Assembly: GCA_026874595.1 (NCBI GenBank)
Contig: CM049317.1
Coordinates: 25,198,401 to 25,262,400 of the forward strand
Direction: 5' to 3'
Length of the DNA: 64,000 bases
Source of the DNA: Sipunculus nudus
Lineage: Eukaryota > Annelida > Sipuncula > Golfingiida > Sipunculidae
Shown: one piece after another, positions 12,481 through 25,959 of the stretch
Layout of the letters: each line of letters starts with the position of its first letter
Position numbering within the stretch: position 1 is the stretch's first letter
The notes under the pieces: model-generated
Told to the model about the DNA's origin: nothing
The model's input: only the letters and a program-made list of their open reading frames with translations
Database searches by the model: none
Made by a program: the position numbers and the translations under genes

Positions 12481-14196
12481 TTCTTATAATTTTCAAATTT
12501 AGTATTGTGACTGGCAAGAAGGTCTGGACCTAACTGAACTATGTTTACTGTGTCAGCAAGCAGTAAGAAATATGGACGAGTTGTCTGCATCAAGTGGAGT
12601 CATTCCACTTTGCAAATTTGATCAGCAGGAATTGTAATAATTGAAGATATCGATAGGATATGAAGTCTAAACAGCTTCTAGGTTACAAATATTTTATTTG
12701 ACATATTTCATCTGACTCTAACTACATCATTGGTTACTATGGTGACACCTTATTTATGCCTTGACATATTTCCTCTCTAGTATATCCCATATATAACATT
12801 GTAAAAGTAGATGATTTATTGTTTAATGATGTTGAACAAAAGAATAAGCAGACCTTTTAATTTATTGTGTGAAGAATATGGTGGTATAATGAATGAAACC
12901 TGCTTACAGGTAGAACTTTAGTAGGAGTCCGAGATCTTTAATGTTAAGATAACATGACAGGTGGATCCAATATGAAAGGTCATGACTTGGAGAGATAACA
13001 ATCAGCTCAAATACAAGGCCTGAAATAATAAACCCTACCCCTGCAGGTACACAACCCCCATCCCTGGTGGATACTAAACAAACTACAGGGTTCCTGCACT
13101 CCAAGGGTAAAGGGGTGATGAGTATAAGCTACATATACTAAACACCCAGGGTTATTATAGCCAGCAATATTATTCTAGGATATCAAGGTGATACAAGAGA
13201 TAGAAATGTGGCCAAGAGATACATCAGGGTAAAATTCAGGTTACCAGGCAACCAATTAAGCAACTACTTTTTCCAGGACGACTAAATGCCTTGGAAGATT
13301 TTCTCTCCCATATGGTTTCAAATTGGTTGGTAGTGAAGAGAATTTACCTGAATGTCATTTTGTGGCAATGAATTTGTTACTTATGTTTATATAAGCACAA
13401 AGAAAAATAGTTTTCTTTTGGCAGATCATATACATACAGCTGTAGCTGCTAACAACCCCATATCATGCATATTGTTCCAGCTTCATGTATGACAATTAGT
13501 ATTAATTTCCATAGAAAAAAAACATGCTCTCTCATTACCTTCTTCACTTAGCCAGTGAATTGTGAGAACCTTTAGAATTGATTCAATTAACAACTCTTGA
13601 TTCAGTTCTTACTAAAGTAGTAAATAATATAATTACCAATGAATTATCATTGTTTATATACTGAATATTGCTTTCTCTCAACAAGGGTAGCATACCCCCT
13701 TTTGTCTAAGTTATGCATATTTTTTTTCTTTCAAATTTTTAGTTTTTGTATTTTTTTATTTTTTACCAAATTTAGATACTCCTGGATATTTCTGATTAGT
13801 ATATGAACAGCCTATGTACAGCTACACAGGATGATGTACAGTAGAAAGCAAGATGTATAATGTAGTTACATACAGGTCCTGCAGCAAATTTAAGCTGAGG
13901 GTGGAGTCATAGTTTTCTTGTTGACCCATCATCTTAGGGTAACCAGAACATGTCTTTGTTATCCAAGCTGTGGGGTTTATACTGCTAACAGGTGTTGTCT
14001 GCACTCAATAACCCTGTCTGCTGGTTATTATCACACCCCCTTTCACCCCCTTGAAGTCAGTGAGAACTTACCCCATTCATTGATGTGAAAATAAGCTATA
14101 TACAGGTGCATCTGCTGTAAAAATTTATCCTTATTGTGCATCTTTTCACTAGTATTTTAGGACAGGAAGATTTCTTGTGGATTGATATGGGATGGT
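12481..14196. other. Non-coding, nothing recognised
   Basis: AT-rich, with short frames at 12904-13104 (-) and 13822-14004 (-) that carry no recognisable features. Confidence 0.5.
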
Positions 14197-14211
14197 GGGG
14201 GGGGGGGGGGG
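14197..14211 (+). repeat. G15 homopolymer
   Basis: Uninterrupted run of 15 G within a G-rich context. The length is likely to be unstable and the base count uncertain. Confidence 0.9.
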
Positions 14212-14325
14212 AGGTGAGGGGTTGCAGAGAAAAAAGTAATCTATTATGTGGGAAAGAAAAAATTAGCCTGTGACTTTTTCCTATCTCATTGTGTTATATT
14301 TTTAAATAATTTATTCTTAAACTAA

Positions 14326-14804
14326 GGGCCCACTCAAAAATTCGGAAAAAGTTTCGGTTCCGGGAAAACCGTTATAAATGGTAATGAACTGTGAGTGACC
14401 AATTTATATTGCAGTTATTATGAAAATAGACTGTTTTCTGTAGACTATAATATATTCACTTGCCAAACAACATGGACATACAGGATGTATTATGAATCTC
14501 ATCTTTAGCTATACCGGGGTAAAGAAGGAAATATCAAATTCAAAACACTTCTGAAAGATTGTTTATACCTCAGTCATTGCTTATTTAACTCTAACAGACA
14601 TCAAACGTATCAGTTAATAAAATAATAAAAAAAATGACACTGCTTTGTCCTCCAAGGCCATCATGCCATTATAATTATTGAGTGGACGGTTTTGGTGAAA
14701 CTGAAACTATCTCCAGAGATGGTTTAGCCAAAACCAGTTTCAGTTTCGCTATTATTAAGTGAATGGTTTCCCTGAAGTGGCCAAAACCAGTTACAGTGGG
14801 CCCT
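14326..14804 (+). mobile_element. Possible inverted-end element (AGGGCCCACT ends)
   Basis: AGGGCCCACT near 14326 and AGTGGGCCCT near 14795-14804 form a 10-bp inverted pair around about 480 bp containing related GTTTCGGTT/AAACTGAAAC and CCAAAACCAGTT blocks. AGGGCCC is itself nearly palindromic and no target duplication was seen, so this is tentative. Confidence 0.3.
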
Positions 14805-15819
14805 GACATATGCAATATTTTTCCAGAGAGTTTTCTTCATATGTCTTTTATTTTATGTTCACTATGAATTTGTCATATGAAGCTCATTTCTAACTTGCAT
14901 TTAAACATAATTTTTAATGTTTCAGCATATTTAATGTCAGAATTTCCTACGATTAAACATTATTATTATGCATGTATAAATGTTACTTTTAACAAGCAGT
15001 CTTTACAGTTTTATTAAAAAAAAGTCCCTCCAGACTTGGACATACATCAGAACTTACATTTTGAGGCAGGTCCAGTCCAGCTGGTCTGTGTAAAGCAACT
15101 CAAGCGTAAAAAAAGATGCACTTGCTTAACCCTTCCCAACATGTGGTCCATATCTGTGGAATCATTGAGTCCTTGTGTATATTGGTTTATCATGATGTAC
15201 ACTTTATCATTTATGAAGAAGTCGTTCAACTGTGGTGCACTTCGGACAAAAACAAAGTGAGAACATCAAGATGACTGCAATTAAATCCAACAGTGGCCAC
15301 AGATAAACGAGACATGTCAGGGTGTCTGACGGTTTATGAGTTACGCATCCTACCACTAGGTGGTCCAGTACCTCGCAGGGGTTATTGATAGTCATATATA
15401 AGAGACCTCCATGAATGTTAATGCTCGCATCATGAGCTCCGAGTGCTTATCATGCACCGTTATAAATGGTAATAAATTATGTTTCATATCTTTTGAAAAA
15501 GATTTGTCAGTGATAGGGTTTGTGTGTCATAAATATGACCATTAACTGTTGTATGTCGGCCATGTGTGAGGTTTGATGGATTAATGTGATTCATCTTCTT
15601 TTCGCAGAAACCACTGGTGTATACAAATGGGATGTAATATGTGCCAATCAACATTTATCAGCTGTATGCCATATGCTAATAATAAACCTGTGTGGACAAC
15701 TGGAAGCTTCAAGCAATAGATTATATTTCCCATATCATTCTTTTCTAGCATGTTTATAGTATGTATGACATTTAGCTCAAACACATAAAACTCACAGGGG
15801 GCAACAAATGTTTATAAAA
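14805..15819. other. Non-coding, nothing recognised
   Basis: Frames at 15036-15260 (+), 15047-15229 (-) and 15207-15395 (-) conflict with one another and lack domains. Confidence 0.5.
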
Positions 15820-15896
15820 GTCTACAGAATGTGAATGTCTACAGAATGTATATTAATGTCTACAGAATGTATGTTAATGTCTACAGAATGTATGTG
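15820..15896 (+). repeat. Short tandem repeat, about 22-bp unit, four copies
   Basis: GTCTACAGAATGT followed by (G/A)T(A/G)TTAAT recurs four times head to tail; the first unit is shorter. Confidence 0.9.
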
Positions 15897-16069
15897 ATTT
15901 CAGGCTTACTCTGTGCGCAAATTACGGAGGTCAGTAGTTTCAAAATGTCTTTTGCAAATCTCTTGTTTTTCTGACTCCCATATGATTGTTCTTGTCGAAT
16001 GTGTTTGGTTTATTTTTGGGTCACCCAACATGTTATAAATATGTGGATATAAACTAAGTGAACAAACAG

Positions 16070-16112
16070 CTATTTTTAGTTAATAGACATCAGGTATCAG
16101 AATAGGCCAATA
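16070..16112 (+). repeat. Recurrent repeat end, copy 1
   Basis: TTTAGTTAATAGACATCAGG followed by TATCAGAATAGG. The same block is seen at 34553-34597 (+) and, inverted, at 22707-22750. This suggests the terminus of an interspersed family whose other end is not clear here. Confidence 0.55.
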
Positions 16113-16159
16113 AATGAAATTATAACTTGATTTTTCATGTTCACATCCATTAAATGTAT

Positions 16160-16440
16160 AATTAGCAGACTATTTCACTCTCTCATCCTCTTCTGTGCTC
16201 AGTTTCAGTATCTTCCTTTTTATCTGTCTTTCTTTCTTTCTCACTTTTGTTCTCTCTGTCTTTCACTCTGTCTGTGTTCTTCTCTAATATTATCTTTCTT
16301 TTTCTTGCTTTGTCTTTCTTTCTTTTTTACTTTCTTTCTCTCTCTGTGTCACTTTTTTATTCCTTTTCTCTGACTTTCACCCTCTCCCTCTGTTCCACAC
16401 TGATATTCTCTTTCCCTCTAACTTTCTCTCTCTCTCATCC
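16160..16440 (+). repeat. Polypyrimidine tract (degenerate CTTT/TCTC)
   Basis: About 280 bp almost entirely C and T on the plus strand, degenerate rather than a pure repeat. It creates Phe/Ser/Leu-rich spurious frames. Confidence 0.85.
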
Positions 16441-16635
16441 TCACAACCATTTTACTAAACTGGTATATGTTATTATAATACATACATATACAAAGATGGT
16501 TTGTTTAGCTGTACAATACTTAATTTAATATAGCCAAATCTGGCATCAACATGTATGAAAGTTATTTTTCAATAAGGAAAAATAGAAACTAGATAACATG
16601 GCAAACACAGGTAAAACCAAAAGTTAAATCAACAA

Positions 16636-16638
<3 letters not shown>

Positions 16639-16689
<51 letters not shown>
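16639..16689 (+). repeat. (TA)n microsatellite, 51 bp
   Basis: Uninterrupted alternating TA. Likely to vary in length. Confidence 0.95.
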
Positions 16690-16692
<3 letters not shown>

Positions 16693-17659
16693 TATTACAC
16701 TATTTGATATATTACATATTATACTATTGCATGTCTGTATATAAATGTGAAAAAAAAAAAAATGAAAAAAAATAAAACTATACCTTTGTATATGACTAGA
16801 GTCCATGTACATCCTTGTAACGTACACAGTATGTGTAGCCCTAGTTGACTTATGAGAAAGAATCAGGTAGCATTTCATCCCCAGTATCAGTCAAGTCCAA
16901 GAAAAGGAGGTGACAGCTAGTCATACTTTGTCAATAGTGGAGCAGTATGATTACTCGTGGTCACCGGACCGCATCGGAGACTGGCATGAGAGGTTGATGA
17001 ATTATCGCTGCTGAGAATCACAGGTGAGAGAGATGGGAGTATATTACACCGCATCCTTTTCAATTTCGGAGCTATGTATATTTGTGGAGTAAGTGACCCT
17101 CTAGAGGTGACAGTGTATTCTTAACACCTGGAGGTTTGACCCCGCGTTTGTAAGGGATTACCTTCACTGTTCATCACGTTCATAAACCCCTGGGGACCAA
17201 CTGTAACAAAGTCTTGTTTACCGAGGATTCTGGCACATTTGAATAATTAAATACATTGTATTACTCCATATATATCTTCTTTAGTCTGTTCTACCACTGT
17301 CATAGGTCAGAAGATATGTTAGAGTACAGTATTGTACAAAAATGTTGTAAGGGTATTTTTTTTTTTACTGTATTGCTTAATTTATATGAAAAATAATTAA
17401 TATTGATCAAGATTTGATAACAGATTACAAGTTTTACTCTGCAGATTGGCTTGATGCATTTTGTGTTATTTGTAATGATCATGACAGTATGTTGTTTAAC
17501 GCCCACAATAAATTTAGAAATCTTTGGAGGAAAGAAATGGGGAAATGAATTTTAAAAGAGATACAGAACTCAAATGAGAAAATTAAATAAAAAAGTGGGA
17601 ACTGTTGAAAAGGGAGGTAGATGATAATGAAATGTAAAATATGGTGTATGAGCTTCAAA
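16690..17659. other. Non-coding, nothing recognised
   Basis: No gene or mobile element recognised. A higher-complexity stretch at about 16900-17200 has no identifiable motif. Confidence 0.5.
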
Positions 17660-17900
17660 TATTAAAACATTGCCAATAGGGAGAGAAGATGAGAAAGGGA
17701 TAGGGAGATATGCGAGATGGGAAAAAAAGGAGAGAAAATTAGAGGGAGAATTAGGAGAAAAAAGTGAGGAGGAGAAAAATGAGATGGTAAAAAAAAGGAA
17801 AGAAAATGAGAGGGAAAAATTAGGAGAGAAAAGTGAGGGGAAGAAAGAGAAAAGTGAAGGGAGAAAAAATGAGAAAATGAGAGGGAGAAAAAGACATTAG
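17660..17900 (+). repeat. Polypurine tract (degenerate GAGAAA/GGAG)
   Basis: About 240 bp nearly all purine on the plus strand. The frames at 17670-17900 (+) and 17662-18045 (-) are low-complexity products of this composition. Confidence 0.85.
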
Positions 17901-20029
17901 ACAGATGATGGAGTTCATATACGTCTTTCCAATGATCAAGTTTAATACATATTTGGCTGTTTGAAGTTAATGATCTAGTAATATATCTTTCAGACCTGTT
18001 ATCAATGACAAGTTTTGCACTTAGGCTTGTGATGAGGAAATACACAGTTCTGTATGATTTATGTCATTGTGAGGAAGCTTTAGGAGGTTTTGTGTTTACT
18101 AATGCATACCTAAGTTTACAATATACACATGAAGGCTACTGAAAACACAAGCCAATGTGTACTGCTGCCTTTCTATCTGCTAGAAGAGTGAAAAAAATTA
18201 AATTTTATATTTGGTCAGAAAAATAAAATTAACCAAGTGCAAGACATCATTATTAATTGGTCATAGATCAGTTTCCTCAAATCATTGATCCATTATGAAA
18301 TATAAATCATCAGTCCTACTATACTACTACCAACAGGTATTGCTTGAGTGAATGGTCAGGTAACAGTTTGGTGAGAGTTATATGGTGACACTGAAAACCT
18401 GGCAAGAGAAATTCATACCTGGTTAATGACCATGAACTGTAGATTATTAAATGTTTAAAAAACCTGATATTCAAATATGTTTTCCTTCTGAAGTTCATTA
18501 AGTAGACAATGCCAAGTATATGGTTATATATAGCCTTATAACCTATAAAAAGACAGTGAAAACAAAGGAAATGGGAAAAAAAATCTATAATTCCCAATGC
18601 ATTCTAGCTGTCCTTCACACAGTAAAAAAACAAATCCCCAGAAAATATCATAAAAGTTTGATTATGATTGACATACTGTAGTCTTGCTCCTGTCTCATTA
18701 AACCACTGTAGAGTGAATCATGCCTCTGTCATTACAGCAGTGGTATCCTTGTTAATGAAAATCCAGGATGCTGCATGGACCACATGTTTTTACAGTGATT
18801 CAGCATCAATTTTCCGCTGACCTGACCACTTTTGGGTCATTAATGCACAGTCACATGGACATGTCTGTTATTTCTGAGTAGAAGATTTATGTATTTTTTC
18901 TCCCTTTAGATATTAATCATTATTTTTAAGGAAATATCACAGTCAGCAGTCAGGCGTGTTAATGGTGAGGAGCCATTGAATCAATTCAATTACTTAATCA
19001 ATTCTTGACTTTTGATTTGATTCTCAATTCAAGTATTACTTTAGTACTAAATTTATAACTCTTGTAAATAAAATTTCATATTTAACCACAATGAATGGCA
19101 GTAAATCAAAGTAAGTAAAGGTAAAATACAATTTGCCTGCTTTTCATCACCGCCATTTTTGTTTCTTTGAGAGTGGAATGTTTTACTGGCGATATTTGAA
19201 ATCTTTGCACATACACAATAAATAGCTGCTCTATTAATAAATTTTTTGCTCCTTCAAAGTTGAAAGCTCACTTATGGTTTTGGAGTGGTGCTTGCATAAA
19301 ATAATAATTAAAACTAATCGATTTTTTGGTTAAGAATCAATTACAATTATAAATGAGGGGTTGTAATTCAAGGCATGGATTATTTGATGAATTGGTACAC
19401 CTTTAATCAGCGCATCAAGTTAATCAAATATAGCAAACACTTCCCTACGGATTATGGTTGAAAGTGAATATGTTCAGTTCACTGCCTAATAAATGGGGGT
19501 TTAGGTGATCATATGATAAAACTGATATACATTCATTAACTAGATATCTGCAGTCTGATGATTGCAAGCCTCCACCATGTGGTGGGTCCCTACTGTGGAA
19601 AGCTCCCCAACCTGTGTTTGCTTTCACTTATTCCTCCAATATTCCTAGGTTCATTTGCTTATAAGTGACTGTACATCTGATAATATTTGTTGATGACAAT
19701 CCTGAAGCTGGATCATGTGCCAGATCGCACCAAAATACAATAGTTACTTCCTGGGCCTATTCCTGAAATGGCCTGATAATTTCATGAGATTTCATTTATG
19801 ATTTCATGAGATATTTTGTGAAAAAACACACTCGAACAGGGATGAAGGCATACCCTCCTGGCAGCGGCATTAAGCCTCATGTATTTCAGGTTTAATATTC
19901 ACAGGGCTAGGTATAACCAGGAAGTAATAACCTGTTGTTGAGACATTAGAGAAAATCTGTCAAGATTTGACCATTTTACACAAGTGATGGTGATGTTATA
20001 AATCATACCACAATATTGTATTAATACCT
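17901..20029. other. Non-coding, nothing recognised
   Basis: AT-rich. A run of AATCAATT-type motifs occurs near 18975-19030 and 19310-19345, possibly an eroded repeat. No gene found. Confidence 0.45.
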
Positions 20030-20180
20030 ATCCCAAGGGAGGTTATGTTTTCACCAAGGTCTGTTTGTCTGTTTGGATTTTAACAGCATTACAGACACAC
20101 AGTTGAACCAATTATCACAAAAGGGATGGGGGCTAAAGCATTACACATATACTGTTGAAACAAGGAGATAACAGAAGCCT
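20030..20180 (+). repeat. Eroded interspersed repeat (GGAGGTTATGTTTTCACC type)
   Basis: GGAGGTTATGTTTTCACCAA, then a GTCTGTTTGTCTG block and a phrase ending in TTATCACAAAAGGGATGGGG. A diverged counterpart with GGAGGTGATGTATCCATCCC and TTTGTCTGTTAGCAA lies at about 31440-31560. This wording is familiar from dispersed repeats in molluscs and other marine invertebrates (recollection, not searched). Confidence 0.5.
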
Positions 20181-20240
20181 CGAGTGTCAGTCATGCTCTA
20201 ATTGCAATTAAGACCTGATAAGCCCATTAACTCTATTGTG

Positions 20241-20350
20241 CACCTATTGTGCCGTGGTGTCTGGCGCAGCGGTGGCACCGCCTTTGATAAAGCGAGTCTG
20301 CTAGATGTTACTTCCGTGGTCCACTATAGCTCGCTGAAGCGAAGAGCGAT
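20241..20350 (+). other. GC-rich tRNA-like/hairpin segment
   Basis: Contains TGGCGCAGCGG, resembling a tRNA A box, followed by GGTGGCACCGCC and a small hairpin GCTCGCTGAAGCGAAGAGC. No B box follows, so it is not a tRNA gene. It may be a remnant of a tRNA-derived repeat. Confidence 0.2.
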
Positions 20351-20372
20351 ATATCCAGTAACTGAGTGGTAA

Positions 20373-21056
20373 ATCACTGGAATAACATTGACTAGAATTA
20401 TGAATGCGCAAATGGTTTGTTTTGTAAAGAATTATGTGTTACAAATATATCTAGAGAGGTCTTGTGTTGAGGAATCACTGGATCGATTTTGGGATAGATG
20501 CGGTCACTCTGCACAAACTTCTGCCATGATTCATGTCGGACGACTGGTAAAAGTAAACTTACTTTCTCTGAATAACTTCGAAATTATAAAAATTAACATC
20601 AATTCCCACACTTCTGACATATAATTATTAGTAGCCATGTATTATGGTATTCTGTGGATAACTAAATTTTTTTATGCTTATGACCAGATGACTTTCATTT
20701 TGATGGATCACAATGGGCCATCGCCCGCTCTATCACTTACGGCTTTGTTCTCATATTATCGCCCATGTTTACCACAGCCAGGAATTAACGAGATGTTCCA
20801 AAGTCACGCCAAATGGGGGTCTCTCGCCCTGTTTCAATATGGCCGGGCTTATCACCGGCATCTCTGTGTGCCTTTGAGCGAGTTTTATGACCCCAGTCAG
20901 CAACATTCGACACAGCCAGACTCTCACTTGGTACTCCAGTCTGTAATCTCCTTGGTTGAAACAACTTCAGTGAAACTTAAAGGGGAGACTTACCCCAAAA
21001 AGTCTTATTATATTTTGGTGCTGCATGATCTGGAAAAAGGGGCAGATCCAGTTTAA
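20373..21056 (+). pseudogene. Unrecognised open frame broken by one stop
   Basis: One reading frame stays open from 20373 to 21056 except for TAA at 20622-20624, giving about 83 and 144 codons on either side. The downstream part (ATG at 20637, 139 residues) is not low-complexity and its DNA is less AT-rich than its surroundings. I recognise no domain, signal peptide or membrane segment, and no convincing exon boundary. It could be chance, an eroded mobile-element fragment or an orphan exon. No function is assigned. Confidence 0.2.
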
Positions 21057-21924
21057 GTGTTTTCTCTTGGCAGAGGTATGCACTCTACTCCATCGCCATT
21101 CTCGTTAATATTAATCCTCTAATCATTATGTTGTGCAAATAATGTAACATCATGTTTCTGTACAATTAATAATTAATTAAGTAAAACAAATTAGTGTCTT
21201 ACAACACTCTAAAATAGTTTTCAAGTTCATTTGAGTATTGTGTAGGAAGTTATGGTAACTCTGACCAGTGGACATATTGTATGTAATTCTCCTAAACCGT
21301 ACTCAAGCAACAGATCTGGAGGCCTTTCGCCTATTGTAGCATACAAATAACAGCACTTGGTATCAGTTCTAAGAGCAAGAACAAGCTGAGATTTCATAAC
21401 TGTCACTTAAAGGTAATATTTTCATTAGCTAATAGAATCTAATTGTCTCTGCAAATTGGTATATTTGCGTCATCAGTGTACGTTAATTACTGAAAGCTTT
21501 GGTATGCCGTCATAGAGTGTCACCTTCTATTAAAGAAAATTAGTGATGTACTCTAAACTGATTATAGCGTGAGACAGTTTGATGTTTTGCAGTTACTGGT
21601 CAGGTAACTAATCAGACATATTTGTGTAACTTTAGTGCTGAAAATAGGTATAAGTGGGAAGCCAAGTGATTTTACCCCACACCTAATTGCTCATATCATC
21701 ATATATATTTGGACATATTTGCTGATAATTATGTAGTTATTTATGTGTTTACCTGAAGTGGTATAATATTGAATAGATGGCATTGGTCACCCACTTCAAT
21801 TGTGACATGAGTCATTATATCTTGAAGTATAACTTTAAAAAGTATTGTATGACACCCAAGTTGCTTTGTGGTTTAATTGGTACTCTGGTATAAATCTAGC
21901 AACAACTTTCAACTATTAACTTTT

Positions 21925-22282
21925 TAAAGTGCTTGCCCTATCAGGCAAGTAACACCTAACTTTTACCTGCCCTATACAAACTTGGACTTGCCCTTCAAAA
22001 ATCAGTAACAGTGACCAGGTTTCAAAGAGTGCATGATATAACTGTTTTTATTGTGATATTAGATAATTAATAGGTATTATAGGGTAAAGACGTATTATTG
22101 ATATGATTTAATGGGGCATAATTTTTGGAATTTTATTGATATATAAGGTAGAGTTTAATACTGAGTCCACTTGCTGAGATTATCGGGCAAGTAAGAGCTG
22201 AGTTTTGTTTGCTCTACCACTATATTCTAAATCTTTTACATGCCCTGGGCAAGTGGACAGCTGTAAGTGTCAAACCCTGATT
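21925..22282 (-). mobile_element. Putative element with TTGCCC / GGGCAAGT motifs
   Basis: The minus strand begins CAGGGTTTGACACTTACAGC (22263-22282), and a CCACTTGCCCAGGGCA block follows. Related CTTGCCC and GGGCAAGTAA motifs recur at 21940-22000 and 22177-22192. A single similar motif lies at 5420-5438. CAGGGTTYGACACT ends are known from hAT-like elements (recollection). The opposite end lacks a matching inverted repeat, so it is probably truncated. Confidence 0.4.
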
Positions 22283-22706
22283 TGCTACCCAGTTTAGCTT
22301 TAAGATCAATTGAGTGTATGTGAAAGAAATTTAATTTTAATATAGGAGAGCCCATGGTGTGTTAGCCCTGCCAGGGTGTTACAAGACCATGAGAGAACAT
22401 TTGATATCTCTGTCAGAGGCAATAATTAAGTCTTTAAACATTTTATGGTCTGGGCCAGTAAATGTCTCTTTGGGTTTTATCTTACAGGGTGCTCACAGTT
22501 ATGCACTTTTTTTCAAAAATAACATTTTTATCTAAAATTTAAAAAAAATACTGAGATCTAAACAGTGGACTTTTAGCATACTAGACAGGACACTGCACTA
22601 GGATTTAAATATTTTGTATTTTATGGGATGTGAAAAAAAGATAAAATAATTGTTGGGGGGGATTTTAAATCTGGGTTGATCTTCAGTCAGGTATCCATGC
22701 TACCTT
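22283..22706. other. Non-coding, nothing recognised
   Basis: AT-rich sequence with oligo-A and oligo-T runs; no gene or repeat boundary recognised. Confidence 0.45.
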
Positions 22707-22750
22707 AAAGGGGCCTATTCTGATATCTGACATTAACTAAAGATAATCAC
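22707..22750 (-). repeat. Recurrent repeat end, inverted copy
   Basis: GGGGCCTATTCTGATATCTG followed by ACATTAACTAAAG is the reverse complement of the block seen at 16070-16112 and 34553-34597. Confidence 0.5.
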
Positions 22751-25700
22751 TTGAACCTTTATAAAAATAGACCAGAATATACCTGTCCTACCAAACACAG
22801 GCTGCAGCTCATTTTGTTTATACCCACATGTTTATATCTGCCTAAATAATCAAAAAACATAAAATAAGGACATCTGGTACGTAGCAAGTCCTGTTTCGCA
22901 AGTGCTAATAGTGACCTTTCAACTTTTGTACATATGCAATCAACCACCTGAGGTTACATTTTTTTTCTGTTTGTTAACATTGCTGTGTTTACTAACAACT
23001 TGTAAATAAACAAGCTTTTATGAATACATCCATCACAGAGGCTTTATAAGAATGTGTCTTAATAGGAATTACCTAGAGTTCATTAATATATATGCAGAGT
23101 AAGCCAGAAATCACATAAAACTTCTCGAGAAAAGGTTGGTATGTAGCTAGCTTTATAACTACTCAGTCACTTCCTACCCCAAGTTAACAATAGTCATAGC
23201 GTAAATGAACCTAAAGTAATGAGTATACATGTACACTTGTAAGAGTACTGGTTCCTGACCCTGCATGAAGGAGCAGCCAGTCGCTTCTGTGAAGCAGAAC
23301 TGTGGTATATTTGTCATGGCATCGCTGGTTATTATGTACTGAGTGTTACATGACCAAGCATGAAGCGAACACGAACACCCACCTAGTACATGTTAGCTGT
23401 CAGAACAATCCTTTTTACATTCAGTACAAATCGGTGTACAATCTTCAGAACATGTTTAATGACAAGTGAACATGGTTTAACAGTTCATATAGGCATGTGA
23501 GGGTCACGTTTAACAATGAGCTACATGTATTCGCAAGGCTGCACAAAATAAAAAGAATTTGTTTTGGCTTCCCTGTCATTTACAAATGGTAATTTTTCTT
23601 TGAACTATACAAAGTAACAGAGTCTTCAGTACATGAAAGCAATTTCTCTTTGTTTTCAGAACTGAAAAATTGTCTTTTTTTTCTATTAAATACATGAACA
23701 CAATTATTTCACATTTTAGAGGTGCACACATATACTTAACTTTTCTGTTTCATTATATAACTTTCATTTTTAAAACTTCACTTATGTGGATTACTTTATC
23801 AGAATTCCTGTTTAGAAAGGAATTTATTTTTAGCAAAATATACGAGATTTACAGTATATTATTGATAGTGTCACTGTAGCAAGATATATACCAGATTTAC
23901 AGAATATTATTGATAGTGTCACTGTAGTTTGACAGCAATATTCGATGAATGGCCCATTTAGATGAAAGTTACTTTGATTATATTATTATTAAATGTAAGA
24001 TTTCTACTGCAGCTGACAGGACGATCTGACCATTGTATGTTGGAACTACAAGGACAGATATGGGTTCCTCCACTGATATTGGCCCAGTATCTCATCGCTG
24101 CCTGGTAATAAATTACTCTTCACATAATTTAATGAACTCAATATTATTATTATTTTAACACTGACCTGTCTGGTGAGCTTGTATTCTTGGAGTCCTCTTT
24201 ACAGTTACAAGTGGTTATCTTAACCTCCAAGTGGCCTGTGTCCAAGGCTCTGTTTAACAACCAGGTTTAACCGTTCTGATATGGTCAGGATATACATATT
24301 TGCAGTAAGGGCTGTATCTATTGTGGCGAGATTGGAGAGGTTGATGGTAAAGATTACTATGTTTTCCACCACTGTAGGCTGCTTTGACTTGCGACAAACA
24401 CCTGTCTATAAGCATTAAGCTTAATCCCAGAGCTTGTGTATAGTTTTGGATAAAATTTCTATATCCTTTTTATAATAGCCTGGGCTTTTATTAAAACATT
24501 AAATAAATCCTCAACTTGTCTTTTTTACTCAATATCTTGAGTTATTTAAACACCATACAAAATTACTGATGTTGATAATTTCATCAGAAGTTGCCTTGTT
24601 TAGGATTAACATTTTAGGCTTTTATTCAGGGTAAGTCATTATTGGAGATACTTTGCCAAAGGAAGTTGAACACTTTGACTGGTCAACTGAGGACAATGGC
24701 AGAATCTGATCTCCAGAGAAAGCCTATAATTGGCTGTACTGTCAGGTATTATTGTATATACAGCTCTACATGTTGAGTTCTGATCTATTTGTACTGTTCT
24801 CTGCCCGAGTCAGACACTCCAGTGCCAACAATACACTCTTTACAAGAAGTACATGGCTGTATTGTGATTGTCCAGGTAAACATGTCTCAGGAATTTATGA
24901 ACAGTTAAGGACCTGTGATGAGGGTTTGGGTGACTCGTGGCTTTTTAAGGAAATAAAATGAAATAAAATATATGAAAATTGCACAGTTCTTAAAACAATA
25001 TTATGATATATGCAAATAGCTTAATTCAGTTATTCATAATGCATATAGTTTGAAAAACATAGGGTCCAAGTGTATTTTGAGTACTGTTTAATATATATAC
25101 CAATTCTAATTACATCTATTTTTAATAAAAAATTTGACTAATCAAACTGTGTAGTATTCTTAAATAATTCTCACTCATTTACTTTTTAGTGAAACAATTT
25201 ATATATTAAGGATTGAGCAAAACAGAAAGAAAAATGTTATAAAAGTCCATCACTTGTCTTGTGACTTAAAAATAAAATGACACACTTTGGGTGAGATAAA
25301 TCACATTGTTATAAATTTGCATAATTTATATTTAAGACTTATTGAAAGCATGAAGAAAAGGCTACAACTACAGATTGGTATGAGTGTATCATGTCATCAC
25401 AAAACCAGCAGGGGGGTGACACCAAACCTCATGTATATTTTATAGATCTTACTCTACCATACCATTACCGCTTTACATGATATGTATACTATATTATTAC
25501 GTTGTCAAAAGAAGTCTTGATAAGTCACCGACACCGATCATATAAATAAATATTAATGCTTTACAGAGTATGAAATATTGACGTTGGTAACGTGATATTA
25601 TGTATATGTCTAATAATACGATACATACCAAACACACCGTGTCCTGTAGAATCATGGTGGACAAGTGTCCCTCTCACCTGGAGCCATCCAGGTACAAATT

Positions 25701-25959
25701 ACACACCTGAATGTAGGTGACAAGGGTTAAAATTACAGGTAGTCACTCTGTGGAGACAGGAACCAGTCATTACGACCATACCTCCGTTGGCGTGACATGT
25801 TCCAGTTTCTGTCACCAGGACAGTATTTACTTGCTTTGTGAACTGGTTTCAGTTCTCAAAGTCTACACATTTATCACATTTACAAAAATCGTTCAATGTT
25901 TGATTTATGTTTTTTGCATTACTTATAATTTTTTTATCAAATGAATATTGTATATTTTA
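22751..25959. other. Non-coding, nothing recognised
   Basis: AT-rich. A local direct repeat, (T/G)ATATTATTGATAGTGTCACTGTAG, occurs at about 23855-23880 and 23906-23929. No gene, RNA or element boundary was recognised. Confidence 0.5.

Noticed and set aside
16137-16528. Phe/Ser/Leu-rich frames of 78 and 93 codons
   Set aside because: Translation of a polypyrimidine tract in two frames; no domain.
17662-18045. 127-codon minus-strand frame resembling a transmembrane protein
   Set aside because: Low-complexity product of a polypurine tract on the opposite strand.
20241-20350. tRNA gene
   Set aside because: It has an A-box-like stretch but no B box or cloverleaf.
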